In this document: positions 25,490 through 40,145 of the stretch, piece after piece
How the letters are laid out: each line of letters starts with the position of its first letter
How positions within the stretch are numbered: the first letter of the stretch is position 1
NCBI RefSeq assembly: GCF_020283565.1
Contig: NC_060065.1
Location: 18,824,866-18,888,865 of the forward strand
Reading direction: 5' to 3'
Length of the DNA stretch: 64,000 bases
Source: Trifolium pratense
Lineage: Eukaryota > Streptophyta > Magnoliopsida > Fabales > Fabaceae
Notes under the pieces: generated by a model
What the model saw: the letters and a program-made list of their open reading frames with translations, nothing else
Databases searched by the model: none
What the model was told of the DNA's origin: nothing
Position numbers and translations under genes: made by a program

Positions 25490-25590
25490 GTTGATGACAC
25501 CCTCGACTTATTCAACGAACTTCAGTTGCAACATCAGGTGGTAGCTACAAAGACTAAGACGCTTCATGATGCATGTGATAGACTGATGTG
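25490..25590 (+). pseudogene. Captured exon of COG3 (conserved oligomeric Golgi complex subunit 3)
   Basis: After acceptor GTGCAG the frame reads [18 protein letters not shown] then [14 protein letters not shown]. This agrees with my recollection of the coiled-coil segment near the N-terminus of plant COG3, a Golgi tethering complex subunit. The frame departs from the family right after DACDRL and soon meets a stop, so only part of an exon was captured or kept. Confidence 0.72.
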
Positions 25591-26059
25591 GTTTTGCTAT
25601 CTATCCTCTTAATCTCAGTTGTCTTTTTCTTGTTTTTCTTTTGTTTTGTCTGGAATGATTGTGAAATTTACTATGGCATGTGGGTAATGGTTGCCCTTTG
25701 AATGTACTCTCTTGTTACTTTAATAATTGGCCAAATTATGTATATGTAGAACTAGTAAATTAAATTAGAAAACTGGTTACTGCATTTCCGTTTATGCATA
25801 GTTGCAAATATGAGTATAATAGAGTTACATGTAGGAGTTTTGAATATAGAGAATCAAAATCCATCTACTCTCTCTTACTCGAAATTATAATAAATGCACG
25901 GAGTGCAATTGAATTCAACTACAAAGAATCTTGATACCATGCCCATGTCGCGTAAAGGAATGACACATTGAAATCAAACTAGCTCATACATATCTCAGTT
26001 GCTTAATTCATTTGAACTCACTCACCATTTGAACTCACTCACCATGTTTTTTTGCTTAA

Positions 26060-26236
<177 letters not shown>

Positions 26237-26348
26237 TAATACTATTTGGTAGTATTGTAGTATCACCCAGTTTTCTCATAAGTGGGTACAACTCACTCAT
26301 AGCAATAAATCTCAACCAAATGTTCTTTCTCATACTTAGTCAATTTAG

Positions 26349-26437
26349 AATTACACGAGGTTCCTATTGCCTATGTTGTACGATCACCCAATAGTTCACT
26401 AACTGAGGAAGATATTAAAAAGTTCATTGCTAATCAG
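26349..26437 (+). pseudogene. Captured exon of a 4-coumarate:CoA ligase-like gene
   Basis: Flanked by acceptor TTTAG and donor GTAAGA. The 89-nt piece reads [18 protein letters not shown] then [11 protein letters not shown]. It matches the C-terminal subdomain of plant 4CL and 4CL-like acyl-activating enzymes just before the conserved catalytic lysine segment. Fragment only. Confidence 0.75.
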
Positions 26438-26736
26438 GTAAGATAATGGACAAGCTTGGTCTCTGACCATTAATGAAATTATGAGATCTTCAACCGAAGA
26501 TATAATGAGATTTATATTTTTAATATTATATGAATGTAGAATTTAAGTGATTTAAAGTGATGATGCCTGAATGTAGAATTTAAGTGGTTCAAAGTATAAA
26601 TGATTCAAAGTGATGATCTTGAAGCCAGATCTTTTTAGCATAAGGTCTTTTTAGCATAACACTAGTCTTGTTTGCATCTAAAATGTGCACTTTTTGTTCA
26701 TTCTTTTCATAGTATAAACTAATTCTGCACTTGTAG

Positions 26737-26886
26737 ATCTTGAAGGCATGTTAAATATGAAGATTCAAGATTTGGAGATTGTAGAGGAACGTAGAATCAA
26801 AAGAGCGGACAAACATGGAATTGCTAAATATGAAGATTTGAAGATTGTTATTTCATCCGAAAACGTTGTTGTTCAAGTCACTTGAT
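26737..26886 (+). other. Exon-like segment in the CACTA element, unassigned
   Basis: After a CTTGTAG acceptor an open frame runs ~47 codons (..MKIQDLEIVEERRIKRADK, ..YEDLKIVISSENVVVQVT) to a TGA. Charged composition; source gene not recognised. A second short open piece follows a TTGTAG acceptor at 27074 (DDPTSLTEEELYELRNSW) and ends with TAG at 27166. Confidence 0.3.
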
Positions 26887-27712
26887 GTATGCATTCTTAC
26901 TTTTTCTACTAGTGTCCTTTTTCCATTCTTACTTGCATTTTGTTCGATTTTAGATTATGTGGTATGATACTACCTGAATGTATTTTAATTTATATATACG
27001 AATTAGTTGATCATGTATACGTAATGGATTTTAGTCATGTATATATAAGTAAATATATATTTACATATTGTAGGTGTTCGATGATCCGACATCATTAACA
27101 GAGGAGGAGCTCTATGAATTGCGAAACAGTTGGGCAATTTGTTTTCTTGACCTATATAATCCTTAGGTAGATTATGATGTTGCCGATGAGGCTTAGGAGC
27201 TAGCTAGGTTAATTTGTGTGATGTTACAATGGATTCATATTAATTATGATGTTTTGAATTGTAATGACATTTGATATTTTGCTTGAATGTTGAATTGTAT
27301 GACATTTGGTATTTTGGATGAATGTTGAATTTTAATGACATTTGATTATATTATGTAAGGGTATTTTGGTTGAATGTTGAATTGTAATGCTATTTTGGTT
27401 TTTTTTAATTACAAATTAGGATTTAAAATATAAAAAAAAAAAAAAACGCAGGATTTTGAAAAAAAAAAAATTAAATAGTTACTATTTCACATCTGGTGAC
27501 TTGGTCAGATGTAAAAGGTCCAATTTAATTAAAAAAAAAAATTGGTCAGCTAAAACATGAGAACAGAGGTAAAAGGGGATACTTTTACATCTGGCGAATG
27601 TCAGATGTAAAAAGCGTAAACTTACTACTTCTTGTACGTCTACCTCTGACTGGGGTCAGATGTAAAATGGGGTTTTGGCCAGATGTAAAAAGTGTTTTCT
27701 GTACTAGTGGGA

Positions 27713-28750
27713 GGCTGTGTTGAGCCGCAATGCGTGTTTCAGAGAGAGAGGAGGATGGGTTGCGCTAGGGTTTTGTCAAATTAAAATATTGTATTTATAA
27801 ACAGAAAGTTTATAAATGAGAGGAGGGGGTTTCGTCAAAAGAATAAATAAATGTCACTATGGTTTGCATCAGGACAAAATATAATTAGTTCGCTTCTATC
27901 CATTCATAGTCTCATACTAATTTCATTACCATTACCATGAAATTGAATTTTTAGAAAATTAAATATTACCTTTCAAAAAAAATTAAATATTAACACATTT
28001 AATCAAAATAAATAAAATATTAAGAAATGAATTAAAAATATTCTTTAAACATAGACAGTGATATCCTTCATTTTTCTCTATAAATTAAAGTTTTCTTTGG
28101 TGTCATTTCATGTTTTTCATTGTTTTAAAAAAATTGAGTGAGAGAGAAATCATCAGTGGGATTGAGCTAGCAGTGCTGAAGTCCTAATCAATTTTTGGTG
28201 TCCAACATCCATCAACTTTTGGTATGTGAATATATATATATATGTATTTTTTTATGTTAATCTTGTTTTTTTTTTTTGTTGTTAATCTTGTTTATATGTT
28301 ATTGTGTTTTGTTAATTAATCACCTTATTGTTTTTATGAATTTATTTTTGTGTGTGATTTTATTGTTCTATAATTTGGGATTTTTTTTTTGTAATCTTTT
28401 TTTTTTTGGGCTACTGAAATTAAACTCACATAATTGTGAGATCTCGGGTTCGAATCCGGGTCACGACGATCGGTCTAACAATTTCGGTATTTTTTATCAG
28501 TTGAACTATAACTTATGCAACTACAATTTTTTTTTAATAAACTTTTATGGGACTACAATTTGTGATTTTATCTTGTGAAAATATAGATTTAATATTTTTA
28601 TTTATTTTATTTACATAATTATATTATATGTTCAAAGTTTTATGCATACATACTCTTATATTTATATAGATCTATTATATGAATATGTTCCATCTCTAAA
28701 ATACTATTTAAAATTTCATGCACATCCACATGTATAACACAACAATGAGA
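27713..28750. other. Intergenic DNA with a possible tRNA-related SINE piece
   Basis: 28428-28470 contains GGGTTCGAATCCGGGTC, a good match to a pol III B box, in a context (GAGATCTCGGGTT..) seen in plant SINEs. No matching A box or clear borders. The rest is AT-rich with no gene. Confidence 0.3.
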
Positions 28751-28764
28751 AACCTATATATGAA

Positions 28765-29390
28765 TGTGATGGGATGACAAAAATACCCATATCCGCTGAT
28801 AGTTTAATGGATATCTGCGGGTAAGATAAATAGATATTTCAACTATACGTTATTTGATCGATACACATGCAGATTTAATGATATATGTATCCGCGGTTAT
28901 CCATACCCGTTAGTAAAATATGAAAATTATATAAATATCCTTAGTTATTAAATCTAAAAAAACTTTTTAAATTCATTAGATCACTTTGTGATGAATTATT
29001 TTGATAAGAAATGAAATGTATAGATTTTTTTTAAGAGAAATGTATGTATATTATTATGTTTTGGTAAAAAAAAGAAAAATGAATGTGTTGCCTTTTGTTG
29101 TTAAATTAACTTGTATGAATATTATTAGTTAATTTTTTTTTTGTTTCTTTAAAAGAAGATGAACAAATTTCAAGTAATTAAAAAAAAAATTACAAAAATT
29201 ATAATTTTGTTAAAAAAATATCATACATGAATATCTGTATATACCCATAGGTACCTCAAAATCCGTGAATTAATCGCGTACAGATATGAAGCAGATATGA
29301 ATATGATATTTATCCAACGAGACGAACATGAATATCATATTATCCGCCCCATGGATATCTATTTATATCCCCATGTGCAAACATCCTTAA
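28765..29390. mobile_element. Possible non-autonomous DNA transposon with long imperfect inverted ends
   Basis: Left side has ATACCCATATCCGC and GGATATCTGCGGG. The right side has the mirrored CCGCCCCATGGATATC and AAACATCC. Both sides resemble a widespread plant repeat built of GATAT and CCCGC phrases. Target duplications were not found, so borders are approximate. Confidence 0.4.
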
Positions 29391-29540
29391 GTCTTTTGAA
29401 ATAGGGGTTTAAACTTATTTGACTATTATTTATTTTTTAATTATTTTATATAATGTATAAATTATTCTTTTGCTCTTTGTTATTTGTTTTTTGTTTTTTC
29501 TCTTTTGTAACCCAAAAAAAAATTATTCCTTTTTATATAA

Positions 29541-29955
29541 AGGGTGTGTTTGGTAAGTCCAATAAGTTAGCTTATAGCTTATTGGACTAACTTATAACCT
29601 TCTTTGAAAAAAATAAAAGTGTTGGGTAAAAAGTTTTTCTCACGAGCTTATAGCTTTTTTTGAGATGTTATTTCAAGTAGCGCTTGAGCTTATAGCTTAT
29701 AGGTTTTTACAGTTTTTTCCATTTTTAACCTTTAATTTAATTTTATTATTTTTTATAAAATAAAAAACTACCCACTAAAACAAAAACTACCCACTGCATA
29801 TAAATGTCATTTTATGTCTTTTTATATTTATCAATCATTTAAAAAACTAATTTTACCAAACATTTTAATTTCAATCAGCTAGCTTTTCAGCTATAACCTA
29901 GCTTTTCAGCTATCAGCTAACTTATAGCTTAATTTTATCGAACAAAGCAAAAAAG
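29541..29955. mobile_element. Possible hAT-like MITE
   Basis: Starts AGGGTGTGTTTGGTAAG. It holds several mirrored AGTTAGCTTATAGCTTAT / AGCTATAAGCT phrases and ends with TTATAGCTTAATTTTATCG. Internal palindromy is strong, but no exact target duplication was identified. Confidence 0.45.
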
Positions 29956-30689
29956 TATAAGTTATTTTGACTTCAAAAGGCAATTCTTCTACAAAAAAAA
30001 ATAAAAAATTAAGTCAAAAGAAACATAATGTAATGTTTCATTGTAAGCGCTCTTTGCGCCATAAGGTCTTCCCTCCCTTAGATTGGGGCACTATCTTCTC
30101 ACCCTAAATTTTATTTACCAAAAACCAAAAAAAATCTAATATTTTTAATTTGAATTTTTAAAAAGCTATTTTGATAGTATCATCTCAATGATTGGAAGAT
30201 AGACAAACAAATGAATTTGATGTTTTTAGTGGTGGATTTTACGATGAGGTCACCTTTTTTTTACAATGGAGCAAATGATTGAACCTAGAACCTCATGCAT
30301 GATTTTCAAACTTCTCACGACTAGACCAAACCTAATGACTTAAATCACCTTCTTAAGTGGTCTTCTATCAATTGACACTTAAAATTATCATAAATTTTAA
30401 CAAAATTTTACAGTACTTTTCAGAAGTAAGAGTCTATGATTGTCCTTGTCTTTATGTATATGGTAGTGACCAAATTGGTATTGGTTTCATGAGATACTTT
30501 TTTTATTTTATTTTATTTATTTATTGAAAACATGTTTGTGGCCTAAATATGTTTAATCTTCAACATAAATACAATATTCACACATCCAATCAATGATCAC
30601 TTTATTTATTTTTTAATTATTATTGGTGTTTATGTATTAATGTTATATATCGTTGTGGTTTGTGGCACACGCAAAAGTCAGACAACAAG
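29956..30689. other. Upstream region of the RING-H2 ligase gene
   Basis: AT-rich with no other gene. The leader and promoter of the ligase should lie here. A TTG-initiated extension of the frame exists from 30660, but the first ATG is 30690. Confidence 0.4.
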
Positions 30690-33494
30690 ATGGGTCATCA
30701 ATACCGTTTAAGAAACTGGCAGAATGAAGAAAACAACCCGGTTCGTGATGCTAGAGCTCTAAGATATTTGTTGGCTACTAATTCTATAGATAATACTTCT
30801 TTTGTTGGTACCAATAATCGCAGTACCGTAGGAGGATCGGGAACCACCACAGTTCAATCAATTCATGAACTTATCAATCTTCGCCAACTTCGTGAAAACA
30901 CCAACACTTCCACATTTACTGATCATGGTAATGGTGGTGATTATCGCTATCCTGCTCCTATTATATTACCAACAACTACTATTACCAATTATAATGACAA
31001 TCGTGCTTCTTCTTCTTCTTTCCTGCCTGCAAGACCTGTTGGATCAACTTTGACCACCATCAATAGAGGTAACAACAACATGTCGTCATTATTAGGTTTA
31101 TCATCCATGTTATATCCAAATATTGGAGGACAATCTGTAGGACTTGCTGGTTTACATAATAACAACAATCGAAGTGGAAGAGCTGCAGAAAACAGTAGCA
31201 ATAATAGTAATCGTATTTTCAATAATGGTAGAATTAACAATAATGTTGCTACAACTGCTGCTGGCCCTACTAGGAACGACGACCTTGGGCGCTCTTTATC
31301 CTCTAAGAGAAGTAGATCACCTAGTCAGTTCTTGAGAGGAGAAAGTTCTAGTCAAGGTTCACAAGCTGCTGGAACCTCTAGCAGAAGAAGGATAATTCCT
31401 CATGTTTGTCCTCATCAAGCCAATCACAACATTGCTTCTTCAACTTCATCAACATTGCAGAGGAACTATAGTGGTAATAATGTCATTTCTAATATGTTAA
31501 ACCAAAACATGATGAATCAAGCTACTGCTGCAGGTGCAGAACCAAGTAGTACTAGCACTACTCGGTCTCGCATTAATAGTCTTCTAGAAAGTCGTGGTCA
31601 AGCAGGTTTTTTTGGTGATTTACCATATCAGTCTAATTCTACTAATGAGCCGATTGATATTAATCACTTTTTGTTCTCACCTCAACAAGACCGTTCTTCG
31701 AATAACTTCATCAATAGAAGATATGATCCTCCAGCTGAATCCACACCGTCTTTCTATACCTCTGCATCTATAAGAGGATCGCTGGAAACAACTCAAGTTG
31801 CCACATCTTTCTATACCTCTGCATCATCTTTTCGAAGCACGGGTTGGGGACAAAATCATAGTAAAAACAACTTTTTTGATAGTTTTCAACGCGTAATTGT
31901 TGATGTATTTGATCATAGCGTAATAAGTATTCAAGAATATGCAATGATATTGCCAAGTGGCCATGTGTATCGATTTCAAGCTCCAACTCTTGTTCATGTG
32001 CGGCCTAGTAGTTCTGTACCACCACAACGACCACTGCCGATTTCTACTCCTTCATCAGGAAATTACCGGCTAAACCCTCCTCCACCTCCTCCTGGACCGG
32101 GGTTTAGTACTACTTTAGAAGCTAATCGGTATGTGCAGACCAATTCAAGATTGATAAGATCAGAGAATCGAGTTCGTCTTGGCAGTCATAACCACATTTA
32201 TGTTTCAACTTTTCCTGAACTTATGGCGGAGAGGAACATGCCCAGGGATGAGGTATACACTTTCTTAAATACTTGTGAATATTTTTATTGAGTATTAGTC
32301 TAAAATAATTTATACCATTAATTTTCAAATATTCTGAATTTATTTCCCATGATTCTTAGTCAAAATTAATAAGTGATAGCATTTAATCTGTAGTTATAAC
32401 TTATATAGTGTTTTTTTTTTGTGTTAGTAAACATTCACTTTCAAATTAAAACTAAAACCAAAGATACAATAGAGTTACACATGTATCAAACAATTCATAT
32501 CCATGTCTTAGGTTACTTAGGTTGTCTTGTTTAACTCAAATTCTAAGATAAGTTACTTAGCTTGTTATGGATTGGATACTACTTTGTAACAATCTATTGT
32601 TACTTTCTAAAATCATGTGAAAATTTAACGTACAATGAATTGAAAATGATGATAAGTGTATGTATGTGTACTCATATTTCTATAATTAATCTATCCTACA
32701 AATCTATATATCTTAGTAATTGATATGTTTATTAATTTAACATTCATGAGTCAAACATGGCTTTAATATTTGGGTTTATAATGTAACAGCATAGCTCCAC
32801 GCAACAACTTCGCAATGAGGTAAATAAATCTTCATTCAAATTATGTTATTTCTTACAATCTTTTTTTTCATTTTCTAATACATTTACCAAGTTATTTTAA
32901 ACATACATATTTCTCTTGTATTTATTTAAAGTCTTTTATTAGTTGTTGGCAACAGACAAAATATTATCTAGGATGGAAAATTCACATCACTTTTTTTTGG
33001 TTTACAAATTCACATCACTTTGCTTTCATGTATTTTGCAAATATATGTCACACATGACTTGTTAATACGAACAACATAATTGTCCTAAATCAGTTGGCGG
33101 CTCACTCTAGAAGGGTCAATGTGGGACTGACGGAGAAAGAGATCCTCATGTTCATTCAACAAGAAACGTTTCAAACAAGTTTTGAAGAGACCAACCTACA
33201 TAATCAAACCTGCGTCATATGTCAGGTGAGGCCAACTACATGTTTCATCGTTAATAATTTAATATAGTGTAACCAACACATGAACTTTCATGATTTAGCA
33301 TAACAAAATTAACTTTCTGGACAAAAATTTAAAAATAAATTATCTCTTATTATGTTGCTATTTTTTTATTTTACAATACAAACATTAGAATGTTCATGAT
33401 TCATAATCTACCCGTCATTTTTTTAATATTAATTAGGAAGACTATGCGGATGGGGAGCGAATAGGAAGAATAAGGTGTATGCATACATATCACC

Positions 33495-35006
33495 TGTTGG
33501 AGTAAGCCCTAAAAGTCAATCTGTTTTGATAGAATCTTCTTTTGTATCATGACTTTGATTTATATATTTAATATATATAAAAAGGCATTTCTTTATTATG
33601 TTTGTTTCAAACTAATAAAGTCCATAGAATAACTAGTCTAATTAATGGAACATTAAGTGTGACTTAATAGTGAGACTCCATTAAACATAAGGACACTATT
33701 CTTAAAGTATCCGTAGTCAAGTTTTACTGTGATGTGGGATAACAGTAAAACATAGAGACTATTATGTGAGTAGATTGATGACCTCATCTCACGTGTCATG
33801 GATATGAGATATCAAGTCTTCACATAGATATAAATATTAGGAGTAATATTTATATTGGATTGACCCACCATGAGAATACTACATAGTGTGTTATGAAAAG
33901 TGTCATAAGTTATTCTCATAGTGATAATGGTGTATACCACCCTTCGACCTGAAACCACTATGGACCCTAGATGTGGAGTAGAGTACTTAGTTGCCGTTCA
34001 AACATTGTCCGTAATAGGATGACTATAAAGTCGGTTGATGGGTACTCCACAAATCATGCTGAGAGACATGAGTGACCTAGATGGAATTTGCCCCTCATGC
34101 ATAACAGGAGTAATATCTACGGGCCTCTTGATGGAATATGACTGATAAAATGCGTGGCCACGCCGAACTAAGTCAATATGAGATATTGAGCTTATTCGTT
34201 ACTCAGTATATTCTGGGATCAAGAAATAAGATATTGAACCATACAAGGATGACACGATCTATGCCTTGTGTTCAATATAGATATAAGGGCAAAGGGGTAA
34301 TTATACACACGATCGTTATCATGGAAAGGTTTCGTCAGATCACATGACATTCTCGTCACTTGGGTAGCAGTGATGTGTTGCTAGATACCGCTCACTGTCT
34401 ATAATATTAAATATGTGATTTAATATTATTGCCAACGTTACGAGAACCTATAGGGTCACACACAAAGGACAGATAGATGAGAGAAATAAATAAGTAAGAC
34501 TTATTTATAAAATAATAAGTAGGACTTATTAGTAATTAAATAATTAAGTATGACTTATTATTTAATTAGAGAAGCGCGGCACACCGTAAAGTATGGTGCA
34601 CTTAAGTAAAATACAGCACACTGTAAGGTACGGTGGATACTCAAATAAGTCTATAAAAAGAATACACTTATGTGCTGAATTTTAACCTAAGAGTTAGTCC
34701 TAAAATTTAGAAACCTAGCCGCCTCTCTCTAAACCCCGTTCTCTCTGAATCTCTGGTGGAATTGGCTAGCACCGGTCATCGGAGAAGTTCTGTTCGTGTG
34801 GACTGAGTAGATGCATCGCTACTTTGCTTTGCTCGTGATCAGAAATAGTTTCTACTTCAAAGGTTCTGCACTTCAAGAGGTAAACACATAAACTTGTGGT
34901 TTTGTGTTCGTTGATTTGTGATTAATGGTTTAATCAAGATCCGTTCATCGGGATTGTTCCGCTAAGAGGATTAATTTTTTTGAAAAACCCCTCTTAAATC
35001 CCTTCA
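33495..35006 (+). repeat. 5' LTR (1512 bp)
   Basis: Same length as the 3' copy. By eye I count four substitutions between them and no indels. An open frame of 69 codons inside (34138-34347) recurs in the other LTR and has no coding meaning. Confidence 0.95.
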
Positions 35007-35007
35007 G

Positions 35008-35019
35008 TGGTATCAGAGC
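35008..35019 (+). promoter_or_regulatory. Primer binding site for initiator Met-tRNA
   Basis: TGGTATCAGAGC lies one base after the 5' LTR, the standard plant copia PBS. Confidence 0.85.
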
Positions 35020-38000
35020 ATCGGTTTCGATTAAATCATTACGTTCAAATCGTTTTAATGTATAATGATGATTATATGATGATATATTCATGTTTATATG
35101 CATCCGTATGGTTAAGCTTTATTTTGATAAAACATGATGACTCGAATATGATTCGTAATTAATTATGTATATCATCGTTTGAATTATAGTAATTCTGAAA
35201 GTTTGTTTTTCAAGAGATTCGTTCTTTCAAAATCGTATGAGTTTTGATTTTAGTGAAGAAAAAAAAAAAAGGAGCAATCAGTTATATATATATATATAAA
35301 TATTTGATATAACAGTAAGCAATTTTGTGTATATGTTTAAGTTTGAGATGCTTTCGATCTGTATTTCAAAAGTCAGATTAAAATACTCATGATATATTTT
35401 CAATTGTCTTTGGAAACAATGAACTTTAAGTGTTATTAGTTTGTTGAGATAAATTAGAGAACTTCCAAAATTGATCCGAAATATATGGTTAAGAAAATCA
35501 TGTGAGCAATTAGTATGTTACGTTACGTATTCAGATTTGTTCTATGAATGTGATTCAACAAATTGGCATGAAATTCATTGCAACGTGATTGGCTAATATG
35601 ATTGGCTAATTAGTCTTCATAAGAATTATTTTATTTTACTTTGAAATTGTTTCAAAAATTACTAAGACCATCTTTAGAAATTGTTTAAAATATAATAATA
35701 TTTTGGTAAATATTTGATTCAAAAGAGTTTTGATTAAATTACCATATTTGATAATTGGAGAATTGTCAAAAGATTTGATTCAAAAGAATTTGAATAATTT
35801 TAGCATAATTTGTTTTGATTTTGAATCAAAATATTTGATTGTTAATCAAAAGATTTAATTGTGAATTAAAAGGATTTGAATCAAATTGAATTGATTTGGT
35901 AACTTAAAAGCGATACTGAATCAACAAAATGTTCGATTCTGTTTTTAAATTAATTATTTGAATTAATTCTATATATTCAAATTTTGAGATTAATAATAAT
36001 AGTGTAATACTATAATTGATTATTTTTATTTTTTTAATTGATTAAATTTTAATCAATTAATTCTTAGAGGTATATAGTTATGGCCTTAGCGTGTTTGGCG
36101 TTTATTTTATTTGGTTTAAATACGACCTGCGTGTCGTGGTTTATTATTTTATAAATACGGCCTGCGTGTCGTGACAGTTTACTTACTTTATTTATTTTAA
36201 ATAATTGTAATTGCTCGTGATGACGGGAGACAAAGCCAAACGAAGGATGTCGACGGAGTAACTTGAAAAGTTTGCTCGAGGGTCAAAGAATTGTAATAAA
36301 TTAGTTTATTTAATTCTTTCATTTTAGGAGGCCATAACTATACTACCTTAGTTTATTTTATGTATGTGATGCATGAGATGAATGTTTTAATTATATATGT
36401 TTTGAATATTTTATATAATTGTTAAACATATATTTACATGCGTGTCATGTAAATTGAAACGCGTGTATGAGATACACATGTCGGTGAGATCAAATTTAAT
36501 TAAAAATCCTTCGAGTACTCATAAAGACTAATATTGAAGATGTAGGTTTTGCCAACGCAAGGTGCATTTTCTATACTAGTAAGATGTGTCTATATTAAGT
36601 TTTATGCTTTCCAAAGAATAGCACCCTTCAAGATCAATATCGATTAATGTAGGTTTTGCCAACGTAAAGTGCATTGTCAATATTGATAAGTTGCGGTGAG
36701 ATAACCAGTTTATCCGATTGCTATTTATTGGGTTTAACTTAACTAAAGAAAATATAATATGATTATATGACTTTAGAAGCAAATGTTGGGTCATTCCATA
36801 TGATGAATTAGAATAAGTGTTATTCACCCAACGGAAAGGATATGAGAGTTGTATGAGATACAATTGGAAACAGTTTCCTACCTAAATAACTACGTTTTGT
36901 GTAATCAGCCCAACGCTGACTTAAAACAAAGTGAAATATGGATCTCATTCCCACTAGAAAATCTTCCAACGGAATTTTCCGAATCAAATGTTGAGGGTCA
37001 TTTGGTTTGAGTAAAATAGTGGGAGCATATTTAATTAAAGACCTAGTTAAATATGTTTTAATCATGATACAAATATTCTTATTTTCGTAATTAGATATAT
37101 TTGGCATATAATTTATATTTTACTGTAAAAGGTCCTTATGAAGGACATAAAGTTCAGAAAAGAGTTTCTGAATTGGTACAAATATGAGAAAAACTGCTAA
37201 TAGTTTTGAAAGAGTCAAAATGAAAGAAAGAAGTAAGACTTCTTCATACATTTTGTTATAGAAAGTTAAATTATTCACTTTTGCATCTTAGGTATATGAT
37301 ACCAAATGAAAATTTCATATTTGTTGAAATATGAAGTTGTTTAAAGAAGTGAAAATTTGACCATAGATAAAGTCAACCTACGTTTAGAATAAAATAGTTT
37401 TATTGATCGTAGAAGTTGAGTTTGACATGGAACCAAATAATTGTTATTATGTTTCATTTAATAATAGAAACATTGGACCTAAACCTTGTATTGACAAGAA
37501 AAAGGACTGCTTGTTTGAATAATAGACAAGTGTTGTTTCATTATCCAAATAATGTTTTCTATTCTATTGTTCTAATTGAGTAATGGAATTGAGTTCCATC
37601 AACTTGATAACCTTATCTATAACAATGATGAATAAGGATCAAATAAGATTTGAACCTTGTAAATTAGTGGCAATTAATATTGTTTAGTACTAATAAGTGA
37701 GACACACATTTCTAGATTCCATAGATAGGAATTTTGGACTCATTTGATTTATATCATTTGAAGGATGTAAGTTCCACTTTTGAAAATAGTTCAGTATGTC
37801 AATTATCAACTAAGACAAAGTGACATTTTATCTATTTGAAATATATACATATGAGATGTATATGAACCACTAAACTAATTATTTGCTAGATATAATTTTA
37901 TTTCTTTTACTTCATTTACATTACTAATTAGCTTAGTAGATGTGAATATGTGTGGTTGACACAAAGTATGATTCTTTGAATTTGTTCAAAGAATTTATGA

Positions 38001-40145
38001 ATGAAGTAAATGAATAATTTTGAAAAGTATTAAGACCATACGAACAAGTCGTAATGGTAAATACTTAGATAAGGAGTATAGTAACAACTATTTATATTAC
38101 ATCATGTTCGACATGATTACAAATAAGATAGTTCGTTTATATCTCCAGCGACTCTTTCGAAAAATTATTTTAATTAGAGTTATTCTTTACCCACAAAAGT
38201 TCCAATAAAAGAAATCATAAAGACACCATATTTGATATGGAGGTAAAAGTACCTAGTTTGACTTTATGGTAGTTTGGGATTGTACGGTTTATAAGATAAA
38301 CATAATTCCAACTTGGATTAATGTGTATTTGTGGAGGGATCCTAAAGAAACTTAGAAATACTAATTCTACAACACTCTCTAGGACAAAAGTTGTTTTGTT
38401 ACTAGAATTAAAATATTCCTTTAGAAGGAATGTGTCTCTAGAAGAGATAGTGGGAGTGATGTAGAACTTGAGTAAATTCGAGTACCACAAAACACATGTT
38501 TTTGAGAATGGAACATGAATTGGTTCAACAAGAGTTGTTGTTGGATCACCAGTTCGAGTAGCACAAGACCTATATAAGTCGGATATGTCATATCACACAG
38601 TTGAGAGTCACAGTTTTACCATGACTCGACAAGGTGATATATGATGCTCATGGAAGATGAGAATGTGACTTATAAAGAGTCCATGTACACAAAACATATA
38701 TGGATATTGTTTTGTCATCCAATTGTGTAAGACTTATAGGATAAATATGAGTCTTGTTGTAAAGATTCACATGGATGGTATTGTGAATACCTTTATGGTG
38801 TGATTGAATATGAAAGGTTTCACACAAATCATGATGCAATTATGATGAAACCTTTATTTCAATCATAGTGCTTAAACTCATTTGATTCCACTTGCAATTA
38901 TTGTATGTTTTACTACGAGTTCTGGCAGATGGACAACGAGGTTACATTCCTTAATTGGAATGACCTTACATATGTATTTGACATATGGACGGGGTTTCGT
39001 TAATCTAAAGGATGCTAGAAAAATATATAAATTACAAAATTCATTTATGAATTTGTTCAAATTTCTCAAAGTTGAATTATCAGTTTTATTGATCAAGTTT
39101 TATGAAAACTAAGATTAATAAAGGAACTCTTGTGCACACAAGAAAGTCAGTGGGAGTATTTAAATTAATCTGGTATTGTATGTGGATGACATACTGATCA
39201 TCAAGACAATTTTCATACACTACACATGTAAGACATGATTAGGTAATTGTTTCTTGATGAAATACTTAGGCGAGACTTCCTAAAAGTTAGGAATCAAGAT
39301 CTATAGAGATAGATTATTGACATATCTCAACCTTAGCCTATGTACAAATTTGATGAAGTGTACAGACACCTCATGTGCTTAATTTTATTGAAATTATTGC
39401 ACACGTCACATGATGTATTTTTTGTCTCAAAGACAATATCCAACCTCATTGGATGAGAAAGGGATGCATGAGAAGTAACCAAATGCTTTGGCAATTGGGT
39501 TGATCATGTATATCATGATATGTACTAGACCAGATGTACTATATGCTATTAGCATAAACAATATGTACCAAATTATTTCTAGTGATTGTCATTAGATCAC
39601 CATCAAGAATATCCATGGATATCTTAAAAGGATTAAGGATGGCTTCTTGATTGGATCTGAAAATGATCATTGTAAATGAGTTACAATGATACTGATTGTC
39701 CAAAACCGAAGAACAGTATACCCAGATTGTAGTCTGGAATAAACTTTATGCTCGGATGTCAAATCTATAAGCTTACAAGCTTCAGAAGATTGATATATCT
39801 ATTACAAAGGTCAAATATATGATTTGAATCGTTTGTCTCATAAGATGAGGCAGAAAATTGTTTTCCTTACGTTGCAGATTCCCTTGACCTCATTAAAGAT
39901 GGTAATGGTTTAAACTTGCAAGCAACGGAAAACCAGATCTCACCAACGATTCAAATACAAGTTTTGACACTTTATTTCTTTTGATAGAAGATCAAAAGTG
40001 TAAATTGGAAGATGTATCGGGTACCAACATAGGAAAGAGTTCCTTATCCAATAATAGAAAATCTTGCATAGAAGATGCTTGATGATCACGCTAGTCCAAT
40101 AGATGTTGAGTTAATATCTGATTGGCTTTAGTGTTAGTGGGAGAT

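Noticed and set aside
28428..28470. tRNA-like B box (GGTTCGAATCC)
   Set aside because: No acceptor stem or A box at proper distance; probably a SINE piece, not a tRNA gene.
30865..32027. Open frames overlapping the ligase exon 1 on both strands
   Set aside because: Shadows of the Ser/Asn-rich coding frame; the in-frame protein is the conserved one.
34138..34347. 69-codon frame found identically at 40789-40998
   Set aside because: Both copies lie in the two LTRs; repeated only because the LTRs are repeats.
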